From: Deinococcus alpinitundrae
Lineage (GTDB): Bacteria > Deinococcota > Deinococci > Deinococcales > Deinococcaceae
DNA length: 64,000 nucleotides
Reading direction: 5' to 3'
Assembly (NCBI RefSeq): GCF_009982895.1
Contig: NZ_WXZL01000012.1
Coordinates: forward strand, 62,001 to 126,000
The translations under genes were made by a program, and so were the position numbers. Of the stretch, positions 51,466-60,024 are shown one piece after another. The stretch's first letter is position 1, and each line of letters starts with the position of its first letter. A model generated the notes under the pieces. It was not told where the DNA came from, ran no database searches, and saw only the letters and a list, made by a program, of their open reading frames with translations.

Positions 51466-52180
51466 GCGGGCGCTGTTCTGAGGCGCGGTAGATCAGCAGG
51501 TGGCGAAACGGCACCAGCGAGTTGACCCACCAGCCGGGCGGCGCGAGGGCAGCGAGTTCGGGCTGACTGAAGCTGCGGCGAATCGAGAGCAGCCCGTCAT
51601 CGTGAATAAATGACCCACGAAACAGCGGCAAGGTGCCCAGCCCGAACAGCGCGTAGGCCAGGGCGCTGCGCCCAATGTCGTTGTGGATGACCGTGCCGAC
51701 GCACAGCCGCTGGCAGTCGGCCAGCAGAACGCTGAGCTCGGCGGCGCTGAGGTGATGCAGCAGATGGTTGGACGTGATGAAGTCGAACACCTGCCCCTCA
51801 CGCACCAGATCGCCGCTCATGGCCTGCCGAAAGTGCAGCTGCCGCGCCGCGCCGCTGGGCAAGCGCCGCGCCGATGCGTAGCGAATCGCACGCGCGTCGG
51901 CGTCGATGGCGGTGATCCCCAGCCGCAACCCGTCACGGGCCGCCCACTGCGAGAGCCGGATCGGTACGTCGCCGCCGCCGCAGCCGATATCGAGCAGGGT
52001 GCTGGGGCGGGTGGCCGAGAGCTGCGGACGAATGCGCTGCACATACACGCTGCGCCAGCCCGACAGCACGTCGTTGACCAGGCCGAAATGGTGGTAGGTG
52101 CGCTCCAGCTGCACGGGGTCGCAGTCTGGGTCGTCCATCTTTTCCTGCGCGCCGATCAGGCGCTGGCCGAACCCCAGCAT
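51458..52180 (-). CDS. SAM-dependent methyltransferase of the type III PKS operon
   Basis: 240-residue class I methyltransferase: motif I TLLDIGCGGGDVPIRLSQ, acidic AIDADARAIRYA, motif IV FDFITSNHLLHHLSAAEL, then a mixed C-terminal region (GWWVNSLVPFRHLLIYRA). Methyltransferases of this sort commonly follow type III PKS genes. ATG 52180 is embedded in the PKS stop (TGATG), giving coupled translation, and the 3' end overlaps the FAD monooxygenase by 8 bases. Probably methylates the PKS product on oxygen or carbon. Confidence 0.87.
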   Translation of the reverse strand: MLGFGQRLIGAQEKMDDPDCDPVQLERTYHHFGLVNDVLSGWRSVYVQRIRPQLSATRPSTLLDIGCGGGDVPIRLSQWAARDGLRLGITAIDADARAIRYASARRLPSGAARQLHFRQAMSGDLVREGQVFDFITSNHLLHHLSAAELSVLLADCQRLCVGTVIHNDIGRSALAYALFGLGTLPLFRGSFIHDDGLLSIRRSFSQPELAALAPPGWWVNSLVPFRHLLIYRASEQRPHA

Positions 52181-53373
52181 CAATGCCGTCCGGCAGCCAG
52201 TTGCAGCTCACCGGAGTGCTGTGCTGGGCTTGCCTGGGCAGCAGGCACCGGGCAATGGGTCATCAGACCAGTTTCGACCGTCAGGCCGGGGCCGAAGGCC
52301 ATCGCACAGACGCGCTCGCCGTCAGTAGCATTTTCCAGCAAGTCCTTGAGGATAAACAGCACGGTGGCGCTACTCATGTTGCCGTAGGAACGCAGCACTT
52401 CCCGCGAGGGGGCCAGCTGCTCGTCACTGAGGTCCAGACTGGTCTGCACCTTGTCGAGAATGCTGCGCCCTCCGGGATGGATGGCCCAGCGCTCAATCTG
52501 GCGGTGCGGCGCGGCGGCCAGCTGCGGCTCACTGTTTAGCAGCGGCGTCAGCGCGCCCACGATGTGGGCCTCAATGATGTCGGGCACGTAGGTGCTGAGC
52601 ACCATCTCGAAACCCTCGTCGCCGATCTTCCAGGCCATGTCGGCCTCGCCCACGCCCACCGGGGTCAGGGTGGTCTCGAAGGCGTCGAGCCGCAGGGTGT
52701 GGGCGCTGCCCAGCGAGGGCCGGGCGCTGACGATGGCCGCTCCCGCGCCGTCGGCAAAGAGGCTGGAGGCGATCAGGGTGTCGGGGTCGTTGTTGACCCG
52801 CATGTGAATCGAGCACAGCTCGGCGGCGATGACCAGCACCACCGCGCCCGCATCGGCCTCACAAAACGCCTTGGCCATCTTCAGCGCCGGGAACGCTGCG
52901 TAGCAGCCCATGAAGCCGACGTGAAAGCGCTGCGTCTGCGCCGAGAGGCCCAGCGAGCGCACCACGTCGTAGTCGGGTCCCGGCGCATAAAAGCCGGTAC
53001 ACGACACGGTGATGACGTGGGTGATGTCGCTGGCCTTCAGATCCGGGCAGCTGGCCATCGCCCGCCGCCCGGCCTCGGTAAACAGCTTGGGCGCGGCCTC
53101 GGCGTAGAAGTTATTACGGACCCCGGTGCTGGAGAACAAGAGCTGGCGCGTGACCGGGTCGTAGAAGGTGCCCACCCCGTCCTCGGGAGCGCGGCGCAGC
53201 TCGTCGATGCTGCTGTGGCGCTGGTCAATCGCCGAGGCGTTGTATATCATGCTGACGAGCCGCTGCGAGAGGCGCTCGAGTTGCGGCTGCGCCTTGACCA
53301 TGTCGCGCAGCTCGCTCTGGAGATAGACCGTCTCGGGAACGGCAGTGGCAATCGAGTGTGCGTAAACCGGCAT
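52180..53373 (-). CDS. Type III polyketide synthase (chalcone/alkylresorcinol synthase-like)
   Basis: 397-residue homodimeric condensing enzyme extending a starter acyl-CoA with malonyl-CoA. The catalytic triad is Cys157 (HVGFMGCYAAFPALK), His299 (WAIHPGGRSIL) and Asn332 (SYGNMSSATVLF). DGAGAAIVS and GFEMVLSTYVPDII fit bacterial members that act on long acyl chains, but chain length is not proven. TATCCT ends 5 bases before ATG 53373, so the operon start appears leaderless. The C-terminal 15 residues (SGELQLAAGRH) are an unconserved extension. First gene of a three-gene operon with a methyltransferase and an FAD monooxygenase. Confidence 0.92.
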   Translation of the reverse strand: MPVYAHSIATAVPETVYLQSELRDMVKAQPQLERLSQRLVSMIYNASAIDQRHSSIDELRRAPEDGVGTFYDPVTRQLLFSSTGVRNNFYAEAAPKLFTEAGRRAMASCPDLKASDITHVITVSCTGFYAPGPDYDVVRSLGLSAQTQRFHVGFMGCYAAFPALKMAKAFCEADAGAVVLVIAAELCSIHMRVNNDPDTLIASSLFADGAGAAIVSARPSLGSAHTLRLDAFETTLTPVGVGEADMAWKIGDEGFEMVLSTYVPDIIEAHIVGALTPLLNSEPQLAAAPHRQIERWAIHPGGRSILDKVQTSLDLSDEQLAPSREVLRSYGNMSSATVLFILKDLLENATDGERVCAMAFGPGLTVETGLMTHCPVPAAQASPAQHSGELQLAAGRH

Positions 53374-53505
53374 AGCGCAGGATAAACACCCGTCCTGACT
53401 GCAACTATCAACTTTGGTGCAATTTCTTTGGGCTGGTCTTTATCTGCTGATGACCTGCGAAATGATGGGCTGCTGAGTCGCCGCCGAGGCCGTACCATGT
53501 TCGGC

Positions 53506-54375
53506 ATGACCACTTCTGAACCCAGCCGCTCCACGAACACTCCGACTCCATCCAGCTTGGGGCAGCTGCAGGGCAAGACGGTGCTGGTGACCGGCGCGAC
53601 CGGCGGCATTGGCAAGGCCACCGCCGCCAACCTGATCCGGCAGGGAGCCGAGGTGTGGATCGTGGGGCGCAATCCCGAAAAAACCGCTGCGGTGCAGCAG
53701 GAGATCGGCGCGGCGGGCCACCTGCTGGCCGACCTGAGCCTGCGCGGTGAGGCCGACCGCATGGCCCGTGAGTTCGCCGGGCGGGTCGGCAAGCTCGACG
53801 TGCTCGTCAACAACGCCGGGGCCATCTACAACCAGCGTCAGGAAAGCCGTGAGGGCATCGAGCTGACCTGGGCGCTCAATCACTTGGCCTACTTCATCGT
53901 GACCCGTGAGCTGCTGCCGCTGCTGCGCGACAGCCGGGGTCGCGTCGTCAGCGTGGCAAGCGCCGCGCACGCCTTCGGCAAGATGCGCTGGAACGATCCC
54001 GAGTTCAAGACCGGCTACAGCGCCTGGGCCGCTTACGGGCAGAGCAAGCTCGCCAATATTCTGTTTACCAGCGAACTGGCCTACCGCGAGCGGGCCAGCG
54101 GCGTCACCGCCAATGCCCTGCACCCCGGCGTGGTGGCCTCGGGCTTCAACCAGAACAACAGCGGTCTGGTGTCGCGCCTCTCCAGCCTGGCCGCGCCGCT
54201 GAGCCTCACCGACGAGAAGGGTGCGCAGACCAGCATTCATCTGGCGTCCAGCCCGGAAGTGGAGGGGCAGTCGGGCCTGTACTTCGCCAAGTCGCGGGTG
54301 ACCCAGCCTGCCGCCCAGGCGCTCGACGACGCGGCGGGCAAGCGGCTGTGGGCGCTGACGGAGAGCTACCTGTAA
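53506..54375 (+). CDS. SDR-family oxidoreductase, retinol-dehydrogenase-like
   Basis: 289-residue [35 protein letters not shown], catalytic Ser in [12 protein letters not shown], and the pair [11 protein letters not shown]. The layout with HPGVVASGF matches the WWOX/retinol dehydrogenase-like SDR group. TACCAT (53493-53498) ends 7 bases before ATG 53506, which is chosen over ATG 53497 because that lies inside the -10. It is divergent from the type III PKS operon, with 132 bp between starts, so it may be part of the same cluster. A terminator hairpin follows. Confidence 0.87.
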   Translation: MTTSEPSRSTNTPTPSSLGQLQGKTVLVTGATGGIGKATAANLIRQGAEVWIVGRNPEKTAAVQQEIGAAGHLLADLSLRGEADRMAREFAGRVGKLDVLVNNAGAIYNQRQESREGIELTWALNHLAYFIVTRELLPLLRDSRGRVVSVASAAHAFGKMRWNDPEFKTGYSAWAAYGQSKLANILFTSELAYRERASGVTANALHPGVVASGFNQNNSGLVSRLSSLAAPLSLTDEKGAQTSIHLASSPEVEGQSGLYFAKSRVTQPAAQALDDAAGKRLWALTESYL

Positions 54376-54386
54376 GGCGGAATAAA

Positions 54387-54432
54387 GCATGGGGCCGGGA
54401 GCGCTCTCCGTGCGCCCGGCCCCATGCTGTTT
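54387..54432. terminator. Strong bidirectional terminator between convergent genes
   Basis: A perfect 13-bp stem, GCATGGGGCCGGG (54387-54399) with CCCGGCCCCATGC (54415-54427), has a 15-base loop. TGTTT follows on the plus strand and CTTTATT on the minus strand, so it can end both the SDR gene and the DUF4139 gene. Confidence 0.85.
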
Positions 54433-54439
54433 GCCCGGT

Positions 54440-55723
54440 TCACTCGGAGTTGTCGATCACCACCGTGAAGGTCTTGGTGACGGTTTTCCCGGCGGGCACG
54501 TCCACCCGCAACTCGGCCACGTTCTGGTTGGCCTGCATCTTGCCGTCGATGCTGACCTTGCGTCCGCCGACCTGCTCGCTGATCTCGGCGCGCACCTGGC
54601 GGTCCTTGCTGCTGGTGAAGGTATAGGTCACCTTGTAGCTGCCGCCGTTCTTGGTGGTGCCCAGCGTCTGCACGCTGCGGGTGTAGCGGATGTCGGGGTC
54701 GCGGCCCAGGCTGAACTCCACGGCCTCGCCCTTGGCCGTCTCCTCGATGGTGGTCTGTCCGGCGATGCGTTCGTCCTCGCGCACGGTGAGCTGGCCGCCC
54801 GGCAGGTTCTGGTCGGCTTTCAGGCGGTACGAGCGGTTCAGGGTGCCGTCACTCTTCTGGGTGTTGAAGTAGGTTGTGAGGCTGGCGTAGCGCTCGAAGC
54901 TGCTGAGCTTGGGCGTCAGGAACGGCAGGGTGTAGGTGCTGTTGGCAGGCAGGGTGAAGGCCGAGTCGAGGCCGTAGCGGTACAGGCCGTTGACGGTGCC
55001 GAGCGTGCCGACCTTGGGAGCCGAGATGGGGGCGGGGGCCGCCATCGCGTCTGCGGCGCGCGACTCGTACAGTACGGGGCGGTTGTTCTGAATGTCCACC
55101 TGTCCGGCAAACAGCTCGGTGGCCGTGACGCTGTAGACCTGATCGGAGCTGTTGCGGATGTCGGCCAGCGCCGAGAGCGAGGCCACGCTGCCCGAGGTCT
55201 GCAGGGTGTAGCGTGGCGTCCAGCCCAGGGCGCTCGTCAGGTAGCTCAGCGTCCCCTTGCCCGGCTTGGTGAGGCTATAGATCAAGCTCTGGCCGGGCTG
55301 CTGGGCATTCAGTGGTGGCAGCACCGGGAAGCTGAGTTGGCTGTAGCTGACATTGCGGTATTGGCCGAGAGCATCCTTGATCAGCAGATCGGCGGCGCGA
55401 ATCAGGGTCACGGTCTGGGTCTTGTTATCCTCGCGCAGCGTCACGGGTTTGCCTTCCAGGCCGGTCAGCCAGCTCATGCCGCGCATCTGCACCGCCTGCG
55501 TGTAACTCAGGCCCTCCAGGTCGATGGTGCCGGGAATCAGGTTCTGCCAGGCGCTGTCGGGCAGATCGACCTGGTAGGTGTTGCCGCTGGCGGTAATAGG
55601 CGTGCGGACCTCGCCGAAGTTCTGGTAGATGCGCAGATCGGTGGCGTGGGCGCTGGCGGCCAGGGCCAGGGCAGCGGCGAGACTCAGGGTTCGGGCAGCA
55701 GTGTCTGAGGAGATGAAAGGCAT
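54440..55723 (-). CDS. Exported DUF4139-type protein
   Basis: 427-residue secreted protein. Signal peptide LSLAAALALAASAHA, then beta-rich sequence with LRIYQNFGEVRTPITASGNTY, TPRYTLQTSGSVASLSALADI and, near the end, VPAGKTVTKTFTVVIDNSE. The pattern of an N-terminal decorated domain followed by a long beta domain with YNPL-free SYRLKADQNLPGGQLTV matches DUF4139-like mucoidy-inhibitor relatives, though not decisively. The ATG at 55723 is used since the upstream open frame crosses the promoter and the next small gene. Function unknown. Confidence 0.68.
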   Translation of the reverse strand: MPFISSDTAARTLSLAAALALAASAHATDLRIYQNFGEVRTPITASGNTYQVDLPDSAWQNLIPGTIDLEGLSYTQAVQMRGMSWLTGLEGKPVTLREDNKTQTVTLIRAADLLIKDALGQYRNVSYSQLSFPVLPPLNAQQPGQSLIYSLTKPGKGTLSYLTSALGWTPRYTLQTSGSVASLSALADIRNSSDQVYSVTATELFAGQVDIQNNRPVLYESRAADAMAAPAPISAPKVGTLGTVNGLYRYGLDSAFTLPANSTYTLPFLTPKLSSFERYASLTTYFNTQKSDGTLNRSYRLKADQNLPGGQLTVREDERIAGQTTIEETAKGEAVEFSLGRDPDIRYTRSVQTLGTTKNGGSYKVTYTFTSSKDRQVRAEISEQVGGRKVSIDGKMQANQNVAELRVDVPAGKTVTKTFTVVIDNSE

Positions 55724-55790
55724 AACCGTACTCTGAGGCACGTTTGCTGACCTGGCGTGAGAGAAGCTGACGCGCCGCTCAGGTGGGTCT

Positions 55791-56021
55791 TCAGGCCAGC
55801 GCCCAGGCCAGGTCCGCCTGAAAATCACGGCTCCCTGCGCCGTCGATGACGTAGCCGCGCGAACTGTGGCGCAGCAGCGCGCCGTGCGGAAGGGCAAGCT
55901 GAAACTGCTGCGGAACCTTGCCGCTGCGGTAGCGCACCGCCTCACCGGCCGAGAGTGAGCCGCAGCTGACAAGGTGGCTGAGCACCCGCGAGAACGAAGC
56001 CGGGCTGATGAGGTGGTTCAT
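55791..56021 (-). CDS. Small protein of unknown function, possible winged-helix
   Basis: 76-residue protein beginning MNHLISPASFSRVLSHLVSC and containing EAVRYRSGKVPQQFQLALPHG. The order of a helical start followed by a beta hairpin (YRSGKVPQQFQL, then RGYVIDG) could be a small winged-helix fold, but no family is recognised. GGAG lies 9 bases before ATG 56021. An ATG six codons upstream is a less likely start. It is 67 bp upstream of the DUF4139 gene on the same strand. Confidence 0.5.
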   Translation of the reverse strand: MNHLISPASFSRVLSHLVSCGSLSAGEAVRYRSGKVPQQFQLALPHGALLRHSSRGYVIDGAGSRDFQADLAWALA

Positions 56022-56116
56022 GGTGCATGTCTCCTTCATGGAGAGTATGAACCTCCTCAGCCCACAATTTTCTTGCAGGTCTAGCCGCAAGGGCGGCCCT
56101 CTCGACGCCAGTCCAG

Positions 56117-56731
56117 TCAGCCGATCAAGCGCTCGGCCAGGTCCGGCAGCAGGGCGTAGATGTTGCCTCCACAGGCCGTGTCGAAGTCGGCCTTGAGCGT
56201 CAGCACGGCCCGCCACTTGTCGGGCGTGCGCGTGTTGAAGCCGTAGCGCAGCGCCACGTCCACGAGCCGCTCCTGCACGGTGCAAAAGCCGCTCGCCAGG
56301 GCCAGGGTGTCGCAGAGTTGCAGCAGGCGGTCTTCCTCAGTCATCTCGGCGGCGGCCAGCAGATTGCCCAGCCGTGCCCATTCCTGCGCGGTGCCGTCCC
56401 ACTGGCCCTGCAAGGTGGCGAGGTCGGGCACCACGAACGAATGGGTTAGGGCGATGCGCGCCGCGTCCGGGTAGCCGAGCGCCAGCAGAGCATCGTGCCC
56501 GTCCAAAATGTGCCGGTCCTGGTTAGGGCCGGTCTGCCGTCCGAGGTCGTGGAGCAGGCCCAGCACGAAGGCCCGCTGGGGGTCGAGGGTGGGGTGCCGC
56601 TCGGCGATGAGCCGGGCCGCCTGCGCCACGAAGCGCGAGTGGGCCACCCAGCCGCCGGCATTACGATGTTCGGCGGCCTGCAGCAGCGCCTCGGCCTGCT
56701 TCAGACTCGGGAGTAGCCCTTCAGATTCCAT
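56117..56731 (-). CDS. HD-domain phosphohydrolase-like protein
   Basis: 204-residue protein with an HD domain: GGWVAHSRFVAQAARLIAERH, then LGLLHDLGRQTGPNQ (His61-Asp62), HILDGHDALLALGYPD and ALTHSF. These give the H...HD...H...H pattern of small HD proteins. It probably hydrolyses a nucleotide or a phosphoester. The ATG at 56731 is chosen; the open frame continues upstream only as a shadow of ctaG. It lies 14 bp after ctaG and may be the last gene of the SCO-CtaG operon, though a functional link is not obvious. Confidence 0.82.
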   Translation of the reverse strand: MESEGLLPSLKQAEALLQAAEHRNAGGWVAHSRFVAQAARLIAERHPTLDPQRAFVLGLLHDLGRQTGPNQDRHILDGHDALLALGYPDAARIALTHSFVVPDLATLQGQWDGTAQEWARLGNLLAAAEMTEEDRLLQLCDTLALASGFCTVQERLVDVALRYGFNTRTPDKWRAVLTLKADFDTACGGNIYALLPDLAERLIG

Positions 56732-56745
56732 TTTCAGATACCACG

Positions 56746-57585
56746 TCAGGCGGCGGGTGGTGGGGGCTGCTGGGTGCCGCTGTCGGCCAGTTCGATCAGC
56801 CAGCCCATCAGTTGGACCAGGGCCAGCGCCATGCCGGGCAAGCCCGCCAGCATCATGATCCAGCCGCTGATGCTCTGATTTTGCAGCGAGGTCAGGTTCC
56901 ACAGGCACAAAGCACTGACGTACGGCGTATACAAAACGGTGGGGCTGTAGAGCCAGGTGGCCGCCACCGCCATCATCGGCAGCCCGCTGAGCAGCCCGAA
57001 CCAGCCCCGGTTGCCCAGGCTGCCGCCCTGAATGCTCGGCAAAGGCCGCAGGATGACCGACCAGACCAGCAGCCCGCCCAGCAGGTACAGCGCCGGAAGC
57101 AGCGCGCCCGCCGTGTTGGTCACGATGCTGGCGTTGAAGCCCGCCGGGATGTTCCAGAAGATGATGATGGCAAACCACAGCGCTAGCGCCACCCAGGGAT
57201 CGAGCAGCACGCTGAGCAGCCGCCCGGCAGGTGAGCGGCGCGAAAGCTTGAGATGGTGTGGCAAGCCCAGCACTACCAGCGGCGGCACCAGTTCGGCCAG
57301 CAGCATTAGGCGGCCCATGTAGAGGGCCATGCTGTTGAGGGTCAGCGTGATGGCCTGACTCTGGGTCACGACGATAGTGACGACCAGCCCCAGCCCGAAC
57401 AGCACCGTCCGCCAGATCGGCCAGACGCCCGGCTGCGTCCGGCGGCTGCGCGCGAAGGCCACGAAGTACCACGCGCCCACCGCCAGGATCGCCGTCCATA
57501 TCAGCGGGTCGAAGCGCAGCGCCAGCAGTTCGGCCCAGCTGGGATTGAGCTGGCCGGGGTTGAGATCGTTCACTGGCAAGCTCAC
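56746..57585 (-). CDS. Cytochrome c oxidase assembly protein, CtaG (caa3) family
   Basis: 279-residue membrane protein with about seven hydrophobic segments. The conserved pieces are LLLAELVPPLVVLGLPHHL, LLDPWVALALWFAIIIFW and the Trp/Asn-containing ends of helices. CtaG of this family helps insert copper into cytochrome oxidase. It overlaps the upstream SCO gene by 4 bases (ATGA), consistent with a shared role in copper-centre assembly. The HD-domain gene follows by 14 bp. Confidence 0.88.
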   Translation of the reverse strand: MSLPVNDLNPGQLNPSWAELLALRFDPLIWTAILAVGAWYFVAFARSRRTQPGVWPIWRTVLFGLGLVVTIVVTQSQAITLTLNSMALYMGRLMLLAELVPPLVVLGLPHHLKLSRRSPAGRLLSVLLDPWVALALWFAIIIFWNIPAGFNASIVTNTAGALLPALYLLGGLLVWSVILRPLPSIQGGSLGNRGWFGLLSGLPMMAVAATWLYSPTVLYTPYVSALCLWNLTSLQNQSISGWIMMLAGLPGMALALVQLMGWLIELADSGTQQPPPPAA

Positions 57586-58265
57586 CGCATCACCTCCTGC
57601 AAGTCGGCCTGGAGGCGGCCAAGCTGCGGCAACTGGGTGTAGTCCCAGATCAGGCGAATCTTGCTGTCCTGGTCGATCAGATAGGTGGCGGTGGTGTGGT
57701 TGATCTGGTAATCGTTCGGCCCCTTAATGTCGGCCTTGCTGTAGCCCGCGCCGTAACTGAGTGCTACCTTTTTCAGCTCGGGTTCGGGAATGTTGACGCC
57801 GGTGGCCGTGCCGAAGAAGCTGAGGTAGGCTTTGAGCTGCTTAGGCGCGTCGCGTTGCGGATCGACGCTGACGAGCACCACCTGAAAGTCGTGGCGCTCG
57901 GCGGCGGGCAGGCGCTCGCGCAGCTTGTTCAGGTAAGTCAGGCTCAGCGGGCAGATGTTGGGGCAGTGGGTGAAGCCGAAAAACAGTGCGGTGGTCTTGC
58001 CGTTGGGGGCAAAGGTATAGGCGGCGTTGTTCTGGTCGGTGCCGGAAAAGGTGGGGGCCGTGATCGGCGGCGTGTAGGCGGTACCAAAAAAGGGAAACGG
58101 CGTCTTGAGCCGGGCGTAGAGCCACACTCCGCCGAGCAGCAGCGCCACGGCAACCAGGGCGAAGATGAGTGAGACATACCAAGGGCGGCCCAGTGCCGGG
58201 CCAGCGGCTGCGGACGAATCAGCGTCGGACGGCTGACCCGTGTCGGCACGTTCAAGCTCGGTCAT
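57582..58265 (-). CDS. SCO-family copper chaperone for cytochrome oxidase
   Basis: 227-residue membrane-anchored thioredoxin-fold protein. One membrane helix at about residues 30-50, then the copper-binding Cys101 and Cys105 (THCPNICPLS) and His190 (QINHTTATYLID), all three expected ligands. SCO proteins deliver copper or reduce the CuA site. ATG 58265 is used; the open frame extends upstream without conserved sequence. The first gene of the SCO-CtaG-HD unit and divergent from the LacI-type regulator gene. Confidence 0.93.
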   Translation of the reverse strand: MTELERADTGQPSDADSSAAAGPALGRPWYVSLIFALVAVALLLGGVWLYARLKTPFPFFGTAYTPPITAPTFSGTDQNNAAYTFAPNGKTTALFFGFTHCPNICPLSLTYLNKLRERLPAAERHDFQVVLVSVDPQRDAPKQLKAYLSFFGTATGVNIPEPELKKVALSYGAGYSKADIKGPNDYQINHTTATYLIDQDSKIRLIWDYTQLPQLGRLQADLQEVMR

Positions 58266-58471
58266 CTGAGGGCCTCGGAAACCCGAGTGAAAGGACACAA
58301 ACAACACAACTGCATTCGGCAACACCTCCGTTGCTCGTGGGGCCTGTCGCTGAGCGCCTGGGGAGAACTCCATTGTGCACGCCCGCGCGCGGCGCTTTGT
58401 CCCCTGTGGGCTTACCGGCTCTCAGGGAAGCGGTTCCACTGCGCCTGCGCCGGTGCGTTAGACTGACCGCA

Positions 58472-59473
58472 ATGCACAAACCGACCATTCAGGATGTGGC
58501 GCGGCTGGCGGGCGTCGGTGTCGGAACCGTGTCACGGGTTCTCAACAATCATGCCGCCGTGCGTGACAGCACCCGGCAGACCGTGCTGAGCGCCATCCGC
58601 GACCTGGAATACGTGCCCAACCCCCACGCCCGGCGCATTGCGGGCGGCAAGTCGTACACCATCAGTATTCTGCTGCCGGTCATCACCACCGAGTTCTATG
58701 TGCGGCTCCTCGACGGCCTGGAATCGGCTTTTCAGGAGGCCCGCTACGACGTGGCGATTTTTCCCTTGCTCGACCGCTCGCGCCTGGAGCGCTACCTGGG
58801 CAGCCACACCCTGGCCTACCAAGCCGACGGACTGGTGATGGCCACCTATAACCTGACCCAGCTGTTCAGCGAAAATCGCCTGCGCGAGCAGCAGCCGATG
58901 GTGCTGGTGGACGCCTACGCTGAGGGCGTGGACTGCGCCCGGATGGACAACCACCTCGGCGGGCGGATGGCTGGGCAGTTCGTGGCCCAGCAGCCGGGGC
59001 ATAGCTACGCCGTCTGGGTCGAGACCGAACTCGATCAGATCTTCACCTCGCGGGTCTTCGAGGAGCGCAGCGCGGGGTTTCATGCGGCGATGGCCGAGGC
59101 GGGCCGCACGGTCAGCGGCGAATTCATCAGCTCATTTGATGCCCACGCCGCGCGCACGGTGGCCGGACAGGTGCTCGACGCCGCTCAGTTTCCGGCGACG
59201 GTCTTCGCCTCTGCCGATCTGCTGGCTGGAGCGCTGCTCGACGAAGCCCAGGCACGCGGTCTGGCGGTGGGAAGCCACCTCAAGGTGCTGGGGTTCGACG
59301 ACCAGCCCTGGGCGGCGGCGCGCGGCCTGAGCACCCTGCACCAGCCGGTCGAGGCGATGGCTTACGAGGCCGCCACCTTGCTGCTCTCGCGCCTCTCGGG
59401 GCACCGGGGACCGCCGCGCGTGCGCACCTTCGAGCCGAGGCTGGTGCTGCGCTCCAGCACCGGGCACGCATGA
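58472..59473 (+). CDS. LacI-family transcriptional regulator
   Basis: 333-residue repressor. The N-terminal helix-turn-helix reads TIQDVARLAGVGVGTVSRVL, followed by the hinge YVPNPHARRIAGGKS. The rest is a periplasmic-binding-like effector domain (ISILLPVITTEFYVRLLDGL, LKVLGFDDQPWAAARGLSTL). TAGACT ends 7 bases before ATG 58472, so it is leaderless. Its stop overlaps the following acetyltransferase start (ATGA). No sugar transport or catabolic genes are adjacent, so its target is unclear. Confidence 0.92.
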   Translation: MHKPTIQDVARLAGVGVGTVSRVLNNHAAVRDSTRQTVLSAIRDLEYVPNPHARRIAGGKSYTISILLPVITTEFYVRLLDGLESAFQEARYDVAIFPLLDRSRLERYLGSHTLAYQADGLVMATYNLTQLFSENRLREQQPMVLVDAYAEGVDCARMDNHLGGRMAGQFVAQQPGHSYAVWVETELDQIFTSRVFEERSAGFHAAMAEAGRTVSGEFISSFDAHAARTVAGQVLDAAQFPATVFASADLLAGALLDEAQARGLAVGSHLKVLGFDDQPWAAARGLSTLHQPVEAMAYEAATLLLSRLSGHRGPPRVRTFEPRLVLRSSTGHA

Positions 59474-60000
59474 TCAGGGATGCTGCCGCCGCCGATTTCC
59501 CGGCCATTCTCGCCGTCATCAACGACGCCGCTGAGGCCTACCGGGGCATCATCCCGGCAGACCGCTGGCACGAGCCGTACATGGGCGAGTCGGAGCTGGC
59601 CAGGCAGCTGGCGGCGGGCGTGCGCTTCCGCTGCTTTGTCGAAGACAGCACGGTCGTCGGCGTGATGGGCATTCAGGACCGGGGCGAGGTACAGCTGATC
59701 CGCCACGCCTACGTCCGCACCGAGCACCGCAGCCGGGGCATCGGGGCCTTGCTGCTCGCGGACCTGATCGCCGGTACGGACAAGCCCATTCTGATCGGCA
59801 CCTGGCAGGCCGCCACCTGGGCCATCCGGTTTTATCAGAAGCACGGCTTCAGGCTGGTCTCAGACGAGGAGAAGACCCCACTCCTCAAGAAGTTCTGGGT
59901 CATCCCCGAGCGGCAGATCGAGACGTCAGTGGTGCTGGCCGATCGGCGCTACCGCCCTGAGCTGGCCCAACAGGAAGGCGGGCCACCCCCAAGGGAGTGA
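59470..60000 (+). CDS. GNAT-family N-acetyltransferase
   Basis: 176-residue GNAT protein: IRDAAAADFPAILAVINDAA, YVRTEHRSRGIGALLLADL (acetyl-CoA loop) and WAIRFYQKHGFRLVSDEEK. It starts at ATG 59470 inside the LacI-type stop, so the two are co-translated. It resembles small acetyltransferases acting on amino groups of drugs or peptides, but the substrate is unknown. A weak GC-rich hairpin spans its stop codon. Confidence 0.88.
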   Translation: MIRDAAAADFPAILAVINDAAEAYRGIIPADRWHEPYMGESELARQLAAGVRFRCFVEDSTVVGVMGIQDRGEVQLIRHAYVRTEHRSRGIGALLLADLIAGTDKPILIGTWQAATWAIRFYQKHGFRLVSDEEKTPLLKKFWVIPERQIETSVVLADRRYRPELAQQEGGPPPRE

Positions 60001-60024
60001 CCCGCTACTGATTCGCGCTCCGTC

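Noticed and set aside
59976..60004. Terminator across the acetyltransferase stop at 60000
   Set aside because: The stem has mismatches and no T-run follows; too weak to list.
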